Both the position numbers and the translations under genes were made by a program. A DNA stretch of 64,000 bases from Nitrospira sp. (lineage in GTDB: Bacteria; Nitrospirota; Nitrospiria; Nitrospirales; Nitrospiraceae), in the NCBI GenBank assembly GCA_024998625.1, contig JACOEL010000015.1, positions 45,409 through 109,408 of the forward strand, read 5' to 3'. The notes beneath the pieces were generated by a model that worked only from the letters and a program-made list of their open reading frames with translations, made no database searches and was not told the DNA's origin. Positions within the stretch are counted from its first letter, which is position 1; the number at the start of each line of letters is the position of its first letter. This document shows positions 1 to 8,075 of this stretch, one piece after another.

Positions 1-2
1 CC

Positions 3-854
3 ACGGCCTTCGCCCAGATCGTGCTGGCCGTAGGAGTCGTCGCATTGTTGGCTGAACGGATCCCAACCTGGCTCAGCGCTGAAGACCGGGCTCATCAGCT
101 GGAAGAAGAGCTGGCGGCCAGGCAATCTACGCAGGAGCAGATCGATCGTGTGCATCAGCAACTAGCGCAACTGGTTGAGGCGCAGGCGTCGGCCGTGGCG
201 ATGTCCCGGTCCGAGCAGGACCGGATCGCCCAGCTGAATGCCCTTGTCGATACCGTCGCCCATGCCCAACAAAAGCTCAGCACACAAGTCGTCTCGGTGC
301 AGGAAGATCTCAAAACGGTCAAGACCGATGTCGCCCAGGAAGTCGAAACCGGCCTGCGCGTCGCGGTGAATGCGGTGGAGGCCGACCGCGAACTTGTGCG
401 GCAGGATCTGAAGTCGATCAAGTCGGTCAATGAAACTCTGATCAAGCAGGTCGCCCTGCTGGAAAGCCGCAATCGAGAGTTACATGCCCGGCTGGCGCTC
501 ACCTCGCTGGAAGTCGCCAAAGCGAATGCGGCGCCCAAACCGACCGTTGTGGCCAAGGGGGACCTGCCGAAAGAGGCGCCCGTGGCAACCCCGGTCGCAG
601 ATGGCATCCGGGAGGCAGACCGTCAGGCCTTTATGTTCTGGGTTGCGTTTCAAGACGGCACGACCGAGAAGAGCATTGAGGATCTGGTCCAGGAACTGAA
701 CGGCATTAAAAAGGGACCGATGAAGTCGGGCTGGTATTCCGTTGAAGTGAACTTGCCGAATCCGGAACCTCCGGACCGCTTCCTGGAGTCTGTGAAGCGA
801 GCCAAGATCGTGAAGTCGGTCGTGACCAGCAAGGCGATGCCTCCGGCACAGTAG
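3..854 (+). CDS. Coiled-coil membrane-anchored protein, 5' truncated
   Basis: The frame is open to the left edge, so the true start lies outside the window. A GTG at 21 is in frame, but it falls inside a hydrophobic stretch (AFAQIVLAVGVVALLA) that reads as a membrane anchor. About 130 residues of Glu/Gln/Ala-rich heptads follow, a long periplasmic or cytoplasmic coiled coil. A Pro/Ala linker leads to a small C-terminal domain of about 75 residues (from FMFWVAFQDGTTEKSIEDL). I do not recognise the family. The gene ends with TAG, and the next gene starts 130 bp downstream on the same strand. Confidence 0.7.
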   Translation, partial: TAFAQIVLAVGVVALLAERIPTWLSAEDRAHQLEEELAARQSTQEQIDRVHQQLAQLVEAQASAVAMSRSEQDRIAQLNALVDTVAHAQQKLSTQVVSVQEDLKTVKTDVAQEVETGLRVAVNAVEADRELVRQDLKSIKSVNETLIKQVALLESRNRELHARLALTSLEVAKANAAPKPTVVAKGDLPKEAPVATPVADGIREADRQAFMFWVAFQDGTTEKSIEDLVQELNGIKKGPMKSGWYSVEVNLPNPEPPDRFLESVKRAKIVKSVVTSKAMPPAQ

Positions 855-984
855 TCGCGATCACCCCTCAGCAAATTCAACCACCCGGCATGGCAGGTGT
901 CCGCCTCTCGCGTGGAGGGCGCCTCCCTGCCGCACTGGTCATTTGCTTTCCATCATCCTCTCCAAACCCGACACAGGAGGGAAT

Positions 985-2217
985 ATGTCGGATTTTCATC
1001 AGAACGGGCTCGTGACGGTCTTGCACCGTCTGGGCGCCTCCAACCTGGAACAACTCGAAAAGGAACTGGAACGACACGCGGCGAGCAACCCGATCGCCCT
1101 CGTCCTCCCTTCGCTGTATTCCGAGCTTGAGAACCCTGCGCTGAAACACATCGTGCAGGTGCTGAAAGACATCCGGTACGTCAACGAAATCGTCATCTCC
1201 CTGGATCGCGCCTCGGCCCTGGAGTTCCGGCTGGCCAAACAATTCTTCTCGGTGCTGCCGCAGCGGGTCCGAATCGTCTGGAACGATGGCACGGGCATTC
1301 AGGACATCCTCAAGCTGCTGGCCCACGCGGAAATCGACACAGGGCTGCAAGGCAAGGGCCGTGGCTGTTGGATGGCCTTCGGCTATGTGTTGGCTCGCGG
1401 ACAGAGCAATGTCATCGCGCTCCACGACTGCGACATTCTCAGCTATAACCGGGAATATCTCGCACGACTCTGCTATCCGATCGTCAACACCAACCTCGGC
1501 TACGAGTTCTGCAAAGGCTACTACAGCCGGGTCACGAATCGCCTTCACGGCCGGGTGACCAGGCTGTATCTCACCCCGCTGATCAGAAGCCTCCAACAGG
1601 TAGCCGGATCGCATCCGCTGCTGACCTTCCTGGATAGTTTTCGTTACCCCCTGGCGGGTGAGTTCGCCATGGTGCGGGATCTCGCCTGGATCAACCGGGT
1701 TCCCGGCGACTGGGGACTGGAGGTCGGAGTCCTCTCCGAGATCTATCGTAACTGCGCGCTCAGGCGGATTTGCCAGGCCGACATCGCCGATGCCTACGAA
1801 CACAAACACCAGGGTCTGTCGGCCGACAACGCCGAGCAAGGGCTGCAGAAAATGTGCGTGGACATCACCAAGTCTCTCTTCAGAAACCTCGCGAGTGAAG
1901 GCGTGGTGTTGTCGGAGGCGGTATTGAAAACCCTGCGGGCCACGTATTTACAGACCGCGCAGGAAGCGATCACCCGCTATCAGAATGACGCCGCCATCAA
2001 CAGCCTGCAGTTCGACCGGCACGAAGAGCGAATGGCCGTCGAAGTCTTTCTCAAGGGCATGAAGATCGCCACGGAGGCGTTTCTGGACGATCCGCTCGGG
2101 GTACCGATGATTTCAAATTGGAGCCGGGTGACCGGCGCCATTCCCGATATCTTCGAGCGATTGATCGGCGCGGTCGAACGCGACCATGAGTGGGATCCCG
2201 TCGGAGACCGGGTATAA
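985..2217 (+). CDS. GT-A glycosyltransferase, glucosyl-3-phosphoglycerate synthase-like (GT81)
   Basis: 410 aa. The ATG at 985 is chosen over 943 because a strong Shine-Dalgarno (ACAGGAGGGA) sits just before it. The chain has the GT81/GpgS layout: an N-terminal nucleotide-binding part (IALVLPSLYSE, EIVISLD), GKGRGCWMAFG, a D148-C-D150 metal/sugar-nucleotide motif in ALHDCDIL, then YPLAGEFAM and GDWGLEVGVL. Family members move glucose from a nucleotide sugar to 3-phosphoglycerate, the first step in making the compatible solute glucosylglycerate. No matching phosphatase gene is adjacent, so the acceptor is uncertain; a mannosyl-type relative is possible. Confidence 0.8.
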   Translation: MSDFHQNGLVTVLHRLGASNLEQLEKELERHAASNPIALVLPSLYSELENPALKHIVQVLKDIRYVNEIVISLDRASALEFRLAKQFFSVLPQRVRIVWNDGTGIQDILKLLAHAEIDTGLQGKGRGCWMAFGYVLARGQSNVIALHDCDILSYNREYLARLCYPIVNTNLGYEFCKGYYSRVTNRLHGRVTRLYLTPLIRSLQQVAGSHPLLTFLDSFRYPLAGEFAMVRDLAWINRVPGDWGLEVGVLSEIYRNCALRRICQADIADAYEHKHQGLSADNAEQGLQKMCVDITKSLFRNLASEGVVLSEAVLKTLRATYLQTAQEAITRYQNDAAINSLQFDRHEERMAVEVFLKGMKIATEAFLDDPLGVPMISNWSRVTGAIPDIFERLIGAVERDHEWDPVGDRV

Positions 2218-2420
2218 CGATCAGGAAATTACTCGGGCGAGCCTGCACAAAAAAAACGTCCCTCTGTGTATCCGGAGTGGCAGCGATACTTCTACCTCGC
2301 ACTCACGGCCGATGAGCATCTTGCCGCCTTCCGGTCGATTGGCGTAGGATTCCGACACAGGTTGCATCACAGAGCCCCGACGACAGAAGCATTGGCGAGA
2401 AAACAGAAGGACGAGCAACG

Positions 2421-2765
2421 ATGACAGACGATTATGCTCAGAGGAAGGTGCAAGTCATTCGAGATTTTCTGGCTAGCGGATACCCTGCCCCCTATATCGT
2501 GGAGGCGGTGGTCCCCCGAAGAGATCCGTTAGCCGATACCAAGTTCAAGATTATTGTGAACAACCAGGTGGAACGGACCCTCGCAGTCTGCGCCGCCGTC
2601 GTGTTGGACAGCCTCCCCACCCCGGACCAACTGAAACAACTACTGGTGTCGCAGGGCATTCTGGAACAGGTCAAGGCGTCGACGGACTCCCGTATTTGCC
2701 ATGAGGCCTTGGGAACCGACGAAGAATCACATGCGCGACCGATGAGGTCGGTGCGAGGGACCTAG
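2421..2765 (+). CDS. Small hypothetical protein
   Basis: 114 aa; ATG preceded by AAGGACGAGC. There is no signal peptide or membrane segment. The first about 80 residues look like a compact alpha/beta domain (KVQVIRDFLASGYPAPYIVEAV, then KFKIIVNNQVERTLAVCAAVVLDSLP). The last 30 residues are charged and probably disordered. I do not recognise the family. It lies 200 bp after the glycosyltransferase and is the last host gene before the integrated element. The 200-bp gap holds no gene that I can see. Confidence 0.55.
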   Translation: MTDDYAQRKVQVIRDFLASGYPAPYIVEAVVPRRDPLADTKFKIIVNNQVERTLAVCAAVVLDSLPTPDQLKQLLVSQGILEQVKASTDSRICHEALGTDEESHARPMRSVRGT

Positions 2766-2950
2766 CAGGGTACTTAGAAGCAGAGTGTGTCACCGCCATT
2801 TCCCAACGAGGGGATCCAGCCGAGCCGCGTTGAGATTCCTCCGAGCACTCCCGCACTTCACCGCTGACCCCAGACAAAAAGAAGCGAAATTTGCAGCCTC
2901 ACCTCCCGCTTATCGCATTTCCAGCCGTGTAGCGACTCACCCACAGAACT

Positions 2951-3001
2951 TTATGACTTTGCCTTCTGCGCGAATACCGTCGCATCGCAAGCGATGTACT
3001 T
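2951..3001 (-). pseudogene. Stranded 3' tail of the integration target gene
   Basis: Read on the minus strand this is K-Y-I-A-C-D-A-T-V-F-A-Q-K-A-K-S-stop. It matches the end of the protein at 9441-9635 (KYIACDATVFAQKSKT). It is the original end of that gene, cut off when the element inserted. The element supplied a replacement tail differing at only two residues, so the target gene stays intact. Confidence 0.85.
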
Positions 3002-3002
3002 A
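2970..3002. repeat. attL core
   Basis: 33 bp matching 9460-9492 except for two substitutions (C/G and A/G). It lies within the coding 3' end of the target gene on the minus strand. The centre CGCATCGCAAGCGATG forms a short inverted repeat (GCATCGC/GCGATG), as expected for a tyrosine-recombinase core site. Confidence 0.85.
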
Positions 3003-3121
3003 TTCGAAAGTCCCAAATTGCGACTAAGTGCGATTTATTGCGCTAGCCTATGAAATATAAGGAGAAAGTGGCCATCACTGCCACAACTTGGTTACGACCA
3101 TTTATGACCAAATTTGACCTG

Positions 3122-3146
3122 GAACCGTGACCAAAACCGTGACCAA
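3122..3146. repeat. Left arm-type repeat of the integrated element
   Basis: A 25-bp sequence identical to 9401-9425, built from two tandem copies of ACCGTGACCAA. Related GACCAA words occur just upstream (3096-3120). It lies 120 bp inside attL; the partner lies 34 bp inside attR. Arm-site binding by the integrase or its accessory protein is inferred. Confidence 0.7.
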
Positions 3147-3315
3147 GAAACTACTTAGAAAACAAAGAACATTCCTGCCTTGAAGAGGGCGACGGCCCCA
3201 CGGGCTATATCCCTGTCGCATACTTAGGTTTCCAGGCCAACGCCGCGCGCCGTGCACAAGCCGACAGATCAACTGTTCTATTCAGCTTCTCTTGGCTCCA
3301 TTGCATTTACATCAT

Positions 3316-5490
3316 TCATGTTAGGGAGGAGATCTCAGTATAAAGCTTTTTAAGGTGATCGTCTGACAGGTCCAAGATGGGTTCATACATAAACGAATTG
3401 AGGTGTATGTTCTCAGGTGTCATTAAGATGACCTTCTCAAGACAGTCTTGAACTTTGATTTCACTTGGGAACTTACTTTTAAAAAGTTCAAAGAGAGCCG
3501 TAGTTTGCTTGCTGGTTATACCTTTGATCGCAGGTTCGTCATTGATTTTACTGATCATGAACTGTTCTGCTTTCAGTCTAATAGCAATCGAAAGGACAAT
3601 TTTGTTCTCGAGATGCGCACCTCCCTCAGGAGCCTTCATGCATGTCTTAATTTGGGTTTCGAGTAGATCGATAACCTTAACATCTGGATTTGGAGGCGCT
3701 CCCCCTGGCGAAAACATGCGATTGTAGATGGCCGCCAACTCACCATCTGTTATGTCTGCCGTGTCTGTCTTCCAATGAAGCAACGAAGTGAGCCGTACAT
3801 AGTCAGGATCGTGCTCATCTTTTGTGAATTCGATCATGTTTCGAATAAAAGGAATTGAAGCAATTCGCTTTAGCGGAGAGGTGAAGAAGTTTTTCTTCCA
3901 ATCTCTTGCAAAGGGATTCTTGATGGCTTCAGCTTGTTTAAGAACCACCTCTTTGTCCAACCTATATGCCATTAGACATTGCTTATACCCTACAAATCGG
4001 CTTTCCAAGGTACGAAAGAAATCGAAATTATGAGTGAGTATAATTTGATAAAAATTCGGCACTTTTGAGATTTCCATAAGGTATTCAATGATTGCATACT
4101 TATTCTTGTAATCGAACGAATCGGCTATATCATCAATTATAAAAACAGTTTCAAGATTGTCGTTTTCTCTAGCCTTGATTTCATAAATCACATTAAGTAG
4201 ATACATCGCACGTATCTCACCATTACTTAAAATCTTATCCCACAAGGCTGTTTCTTCAATTGGAACGCTGGGACGATCACCTTCCCTGGCATAAACGTAT
4301 TTAAAGGTTGGGGCTTCACGGCGCAAAATCACATCTGTTTGGTTATCCACTTCAACTCGGAAAGGAACAAAAAACCGCTCATTGTATTTTTCAATTACTG
4401 CATCCCATTTTGTTCTGTCGTTTTCGGCCTCTTTTATAATTTCGGTTAACTGTATTTTGCTTTGCTCATATATTGCGCAAAAGTCTTCATACTCCGTCAA
4501 ATTCGCTGAAAGATATGAAACCCACAATTTCTGCTTAAAACGTGCGGCATTTTCCAATTCAGGAATAATACTTTTATTATTGACCAGATATTCGCGGAAT
4601 TCTCGCAGTTCATCAGTGCTTATTTTCTTATCAATTCCATTCCAAGCATCTGCTAGTTTTTCATCTCCAAGAATGGAGTCCATTTCTACCTGAATTGTCG
4701 CTTCCAGCTCCTTTTCAGTCTTCACTTCTACTCGGCCATTTTTCGTATTGATAAAAACCGAGTGGTCAGCTTTAAAGAATTTGTTCGTCTTCAAATTCTT
4801 CGCTACGGTCGTTGCATTTGTATGGTTAAAAATGCCCCTTTTAAAAAAAGTGGAAGTACTGGTGAGACTGTCATACCGTTCGATATATTCAGACAGCTTA
4901 GCCTTGAACTCCGGTGAATCAAGCAAGGGAATGGTACGTTCAGTGAAGATCTTCTTGTAAACGATGTCGCGGAAATCGGCAGCCTTGTCTTCCAAGACTC
5001 TTGGATGTAATTGGACGAGAGAAACTAAGAATAACTTCTTGTCATGCGTAACATCATCGGCCAACGTAAACAGAATATCGTCCCGCTTCATACCAGAATT
5101 AACTGCAAGTTTTTTTGTAAGTGCACCGGTTTTTGCGTCAATTCTGTCGTAAATTTCGGTGTGCCGATCCATAATCTTTTGATTGGCAAGAAGGCGCGAG
5201 GTCTTCTGAGACTTGAAAGTCTTGTCAATTGGAAGAATCACAAAAACAGATTCCTTGGGGATATCATTTCCCTTTTCGTCCTTAATGTTTCTGACCGAGG
5301 TCGCCTCCCTATAAATCAGATCAATTGGGGGAATGTCCGCACTCATATCCTTGAAGGTCTTGGCGAAGGACGTTTTCATGGCCCCATTCGGAGCGTAAAT
5401 CGCACACACATTTCTCTCTGAAAAATCGATTTGGGTTTTGAGCTTCCTGATTCCGTAACAATTTTCTAATTCAATTTTCAGTTTTTTCAT
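3316..5490 (-). CDS. AAA_13-type ATPase, PrrC/RloC-like, probable defence effector
   Basis: 724 aa, AT-rich, and the main cargo of the element. Walker A is the family-style variant APNGAMKTSF (residues 33-42, Met where Gly is usual). An ABC signature LSNGEIRAMYLL lies near 419, Walker B FIIDDIADSFD near 448, and an H-loop ILTHNFDFF near 483. The long middle is helical. After the ATPase core, R550-xxx-E554 and H572 (IRNMIE ... SLLHWK) resemble the Arg-x3-Glu ... His triad of the anticodon nucleases PrrC and RloC. That comparison is mine and unproven; the Glu-His spacing is shorter than in PrrC. The known relatives are ATP-gated tRNA nucleases or abortive-infection proteins. It ends about 310 bp inside attL and is transcribed alone. 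The start is the ATG at 5490 after AGAAAGAGAA. Confidence 0.75.
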   Translation of the reverse strand: MKKLKIELENCYGIRKLKTQIDFSERNVCAIYAPNGAMKTSFAKTFKDMSADIPPIDLIYREATSVRNIKDEKGNDIPKESVFVILPIDKTFKSQKTSRLLANQKIMDRHTEIYDRIDAKTGALTKKLAVNSGMKRDDILFTLADDVTHDKKLFLVSLVQLHPRVLEDKAADFRDIVYKKIFTERTIPLLDSPEFKAKLSEYIERYDSLTSTSTFFKRGIFNHTNATTVAKNLKTNKFFKADHSVFINTKNGRVEVKTEKELEATIQVEMDSILGDEKLADAWNGIDKKISTDELREFREYLVNNKSIIPELENAARFKQKLWVSYLSANLTEYEDFCAIYEQSKIQLTEIIKEAENDRTKWDAVIEKYNERFFVPFRVEVDNQTDVILRREAPTFKYVYAREGDRPSVPIEETALWDKILSNGEIRAMYLLNVIYEIKARENDNLETVFIIDDIADSFDYKNKYAIIEYLMEISKVPNFYQIILTHNFDFFRTLESRFVGYKQCLMAYRLDKEVVLKQAEAIKNPFARDWKKNFFTSPLKRIASIPFIRNMIEFTKDEHDPDYVRLTSLLHWKTDTADITDGELAAIYNRMFSPGGAPPNPDVKVIDLLETQIKTCMKAPEGGAHLENKIVLSIAIRLKAEQFMISKINDEPAIKGITSKQTTALFELFKSKFPSEIKVQDCLEKVILMTPENIHLNSFMYEPILDLSDDHLKKLYTEISSLT

Positions 5491-6032
5491 TTCTCTTTCT
5501 CACCTCATCCGCTTTACTTGGTGCTAATTTCACTTTACCTCGCAACCAGGCGCTTTAGAATCCAAACGGACTGGTCTAATAACAGTTGGCCTCTTCCAGT
5601 AATCAGAGAGCCGAAAAGATCGCATGAAGCCTCTGGCTCTGGCAAGGATTCCCTTCCTTGCAGTAAGTAGGAACAGCTTGATGCAGACTTCAACGACGAG
5701 GCAGGTCCCACCATGACCTTCATAATTGTATGCCAAAAGATTCCTACTTTGACCATATGAATCAAGTGAAGCGGGGGCTGCGCCCCCGATCCCCCCGGCC
5801 GTCCGGTCCAGTGGTCCGGAACGGCCGGGCGGCCTCGTTGGGCGGAGTCTTTGCGTTTCTAATCTCCCCATGGTTTCAGTATTCCTCTTCTCTACGCTGC
5901 CTTTGTAAGCAACGATACAACAGGATGGCGGCCAAGCTGACGCATCGCCGCCTTCGAAAAGGATGGAGCATCGTTCCCTCTCACCCGTAAAGGATAGTGG
6001 ACGGGTGACAGGGAGAAATTGATTGGATTGGT
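5491..6032. other. Gene-free region with two GC-rich hairpins
   Basis: No convincing gene on either strand. It contains a perfect 7-bp stem with 3-nt loop (CGGGGGC-TGC-GCCCCCG, 5772-5788) and, directly after it, a longer imperfect stem (5794-5829) whose arms are CCCGGCCG and CGGCCGGG. These lie in otherwise AT-richer DNA upstream of the ATPase and downstream of the Rep operon. They could be a bidirectional terminator, or the single- or double-strand origin of a rolling-circle replicon. Confidence 0.5.
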
Positions 6033-6275
6033 TCACCGTCGTCTCGTGGGTCCCGCACACTCCACACAAAGCCAGATTTCGCACATAACATCCTTGTCCG
6101 GATAACAAAACCGCACCCACGCTCGTTCGTATTGGCAGAACTCACAAAGGCGTTCTTTGGTATGTTCAGGACAGAGCCAGGCTTTCCGTGCCCGGTCGTA
6201 TGTGGTCGCTTCCCGTCCGCAACAGGCTGGACCGAAAAGGCTTGGCTGCTTAAGGCTGCATCGATGCCAGATCAT
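6033..6275 (-). CDS. Small Cys-rich (zinc-ribbon-like) protein
   Basis: 80 aa with nine cysteines, including CEFC, CYPDKDVMC and CVEC, spaced as in small zinc-binding proteins, plus a basic C-terminus. Its ATG lies one base after the Rep-like gene's stop, so it is the third gene of an excisionase-Rep-Zn protein operon. I do not recognise a family; DNA binding or a role in element replication is only a guess. Confidence 0.55.
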   Translation of the reverse strand: MIWHRCSLKQPSLFGPACCGREATTYDRARKAWLCPEHTKERLCEFCQYERAWVRFCYPDKDVMCEIWLCVECAGPTRRR

Positions 6276-6276
6276 G

Positions 6277-6990
6277 TCACACCTCCTGATAGACGAGTCC
6301 CTTCCCCAAGACGAGTTGCAGAATGGTGCCGCTAAACCAAATTGGATGCCCCGACAGCAAATCCTCCCAGGTCTTCAGGAAGACGATTCGTGGGATTTCG
6401 ATCTCTCCCCTGATCCGACGATAGACGTTTCGGCTGACCCATTGATTCCGCATCTCTTCCCACAGTCTGCTGATGGGAAACCCGAGCGAGCGCTTCCAGG
6501 ACCAGCACATATTCACGTAGCCACATTGATCCTGGACGTACTGGCTGATGACATAGCGGCTCAGACGGTTCCGGGAACGATGGCTGGGCTGATAGGCCTT
6601 AATCCAGACGACCGGGGCACCGTGGAGGGCTTGCCATTGGGTCGAGAGCCATTCCTGTGAGATCCAAAATCGCCGGGCGCGTTCCCCATCCGGCACCCGC
6701 CAGGCCCAGAAGATATGGAGCACCCCATGCCCTTCTTCCGTCCGGACCTGGTAATACTCCAAACCCTGAAACCCCAACTGGCGTTCAATCCGCTGACGCA
6801 GTTGCTTGTGATGGTAGGTCAGCTTCTCCGCATCCCCGCCTTCTGCCGTCGACAGGGTGACCCAGAGTACTTGGAACTGGTGGCACTCCCAGAACCACAG
6901 GAGCGACCGCACCCGGTGATAGCCCCGTTTCTGCTTTCTGGTCCATTCACCGGCGACTGGCTCCCGCCGGAACTCCTTCCAGCGGCTCAT
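6277..6990 (-). CDS. Rolling-circle replication initiator-like protein
   Basis: 237 aa. The order FQVLWVTLST (about 38-48), GLEYYQVRTEEGHGVLHIF (about 77-94) and RLSRYVISQYV (142-152) follows the three motifs of HUH endonucleases of the rolling-circle Rep/phage gpII type: a beta strand with Thr, the metal-binding HUH strand, and a catalytic Tyr with a second Tyr in the next turn (Y146, Y151). The HUH strand reads H92-I-F94, so the second His is missing and activity is uncertain. Its ATG overlaps the excisionase stop (ATGA), and the Cys-rich gene follows one base later. It is Trp-rich. An inovirus or plasmid Rep origin would fit. Confidence 0.6.
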   Translation of the reverse strand: MSRWKEFRREPVAGEWTRKQKRGYHRVRSLLWFWECHQFQVLWVTLSTAEGGDAEKLTYHHKQLRQRIERQLGFQGLEYYQVRTEEGHGVLHIFWAWRVPDGERARRFWISQEWLSTQWQALHGAPVVWIKAYQPSHRSRNRLSRYVISQYVQDQCGYVNMCWSWKRSLGFPISRLWEEMRNQWVSRNVYRRIRGEIEIPRIVFLKTWEDLLSGHPIWFSGTILQLVLGKGLVYQEV

Positions 6991-7196
6991 CGGGCACCTT
7001 CCGCCTGGAGGATAGCTGGACGAAGCCCAGCAGCCAGAATCCGTTCCAATTCCTCAATGGGAATTCGCACGGCGCGAACGGACGGCTTCACATAGGCGAT
7101 CTGGCGTTTCAGGATGTATTTCCTGATCGTGCTTTCCTTCAGGCCCAACCTATTGGCCGCTTCTCGAATGGTGATCAATTTTGTACTCGGGACCAT
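6987..7196 (-). CDS. Excisionase/AlpA-like HTH protein
   Basis: 69 aa, a single winged-HTH domain of the MerR/excisionase (HTH_17) type: TIREAANRLGLKESTIRKYI, then a wing with RIPIEELERIL. Such proteins direct excision or regulate the element's genes. A very strong Shine-Dalgarno (AAGGAGGTG) precedes the ATG. First gene of the leftward operon, divergent from the Zn-finger/integrase pair, with an inverted repeat between them. Confidence 0.8.
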   Translation of the reverse strand: MVPSTKLITIREAANRLGLKESTIRKYILKRQIAYVKPSVRAVRIPIEELERILAAGLRPAILQAEGAR

Positions 7197-7228
7197 CGGA
7201 CACCTCCTTGGAAGATTGTTGACCAGAA

Positions 7229-7256
7229 ATCACGCTTATAAATTATTAGGCGTGAT
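7229..7256. promoter_or_regulatory. Inverted repeat between divergent element operons
   Basis: ATCACGC (7229-7235) and GCGTGAT (7250-7256) are perfect inverted arms separated by 14 AT-rich bases. They lie between the leftward excisionase operon and the rightward genes. A TTGACA starts five bases to the right at 7261, with a weak TACACT 19 bp later. Probable operator of the excisionase-like protein or another element regulator. Confidence 0.5.
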
Positions 7257-7397
7257 ACAATTGACAGCCATTAGCAAGGAGGAGGTACACTTGCCAAACA
7301 AATTCAGGTGCAGACGGCCCTTCCGCACGACACTTTTTTCAGTGGTGTTGGGATCAGGACTACGGGGAGGGTTTGACGTGAGAAAGGAGCGGAAGGC

Positions 7398-8075
7398 ATG
7401 AGCGCACAGAGGCAAGCCGAGGAGGCATTCCAACAGGAGTACCAGAAAGCCATCGAGCGCATCCGCACGATGCCGGATGGCGCCGTCGGCTGGGTGCTCC
7501 GGTTCCTGCAAACGGACCTAGAGGCCCTGACGCCGACCGAATGGACGTTGGTGGCGTTTGAAGTCGCGGCCTTTGTCGATGAGACGGGAGACCGGTACGG
7601 CGGAATGGTGGCCCCGGAAAGCGGCTGGAGCGTGGAAGGGGTGCCCAACGCGAAGAACTATCAGACAATACCCAGTCGCAAAGAAGCACAGGACATTCAG
7701 GCCACAGTCCTAGAGCAGTTAGAACTCTACTGGCACGAAGGATACATCGCCTTCACCTTTCCGCAGATGACGCTGGTCGTGGTCTCGCCAGGCAGCTTCT
7801 CCGACGAGACCGGGACAATCTTCGTGAGCGCGAAACGCAAGGCCAAGGAGTTTGAATACCGCTTTGTTCATCTCTTGGCCCAGTCCGGGGACTACATTCG
7901 GCGCTGTCCGGAATGCGCCAAGATCTATTTAGCGATCCGGCGCGACCAGCTATACTGCCAGCCACGCTGTCAAAACCGAGTTGCGGCGAGAAAATGGCGA
8001 GAAAGCCGGAAGACCGACCAAAAGACAGAGCGACGAAAGGAGGACCGCCATGGCAAGAAAAGAGGGAAAGGATAG
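7398..8075 (+). CDS. Protein with C-terminal CGNR-type zinc finger
   Basis: 225 aa. The first about 165 residues form an unknown alpha/beta domain. Residues about 170-200 (RRCPECAKIYLAIRRDQLYC, then QPRCQNRVAARKWRE) match the CxxC ... C ... C layout and basic helix of CGNR zinc fingers, which bind DNA. The tail is extremely Lys/Arg-rich. ATG after GGAGCGGAAGGC. The last 26 bases overlap the integrase gene, so the two are probably co-translated. The role is unknown; an element regulator or directionality factor is plausible. Confidence 0.7.
   Translation: MSAQRQAEEAFQQEYQKAIERIRTMPDGAVGWVLRFLQTDLEALTPTEWTLVAFEVAAFVDETGDRYGGMVAPESGWSVEGVPNAKNYQTIPSRKEAQDIQATVLEQLELYWHEGYIAFTFPQMTLVVVSPGSFSDETGTIFVSAKRKAKEFEYRFVHLLAQSGDYIRRCPECAKIYLAIRRDQLYCQPRCQNRVAARKWRESRKTDQKTERRKEDRHGKKRGKG

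Noticed and set aside
877..1839. 320-aa minus-strand ORF
   Set aside because: It lies antisense to the glycosyltransferase gene, which has a clear RBS and family motifs. The sequence is low-complexity and has no recognisable domain.
5530..6120. 196-aa minus-strand ORF in the element
   Set aside because: It runs through the GC-rich hairpins, overlaps the better Cys-rich gene at 6033, and shows no domain or RBS.
7398..8075. Zn-finger gene as a phage capsid or coat gene
   Set aside because: The CGNR-like finger and basic tail point to DNA binding; no structural-protein features.
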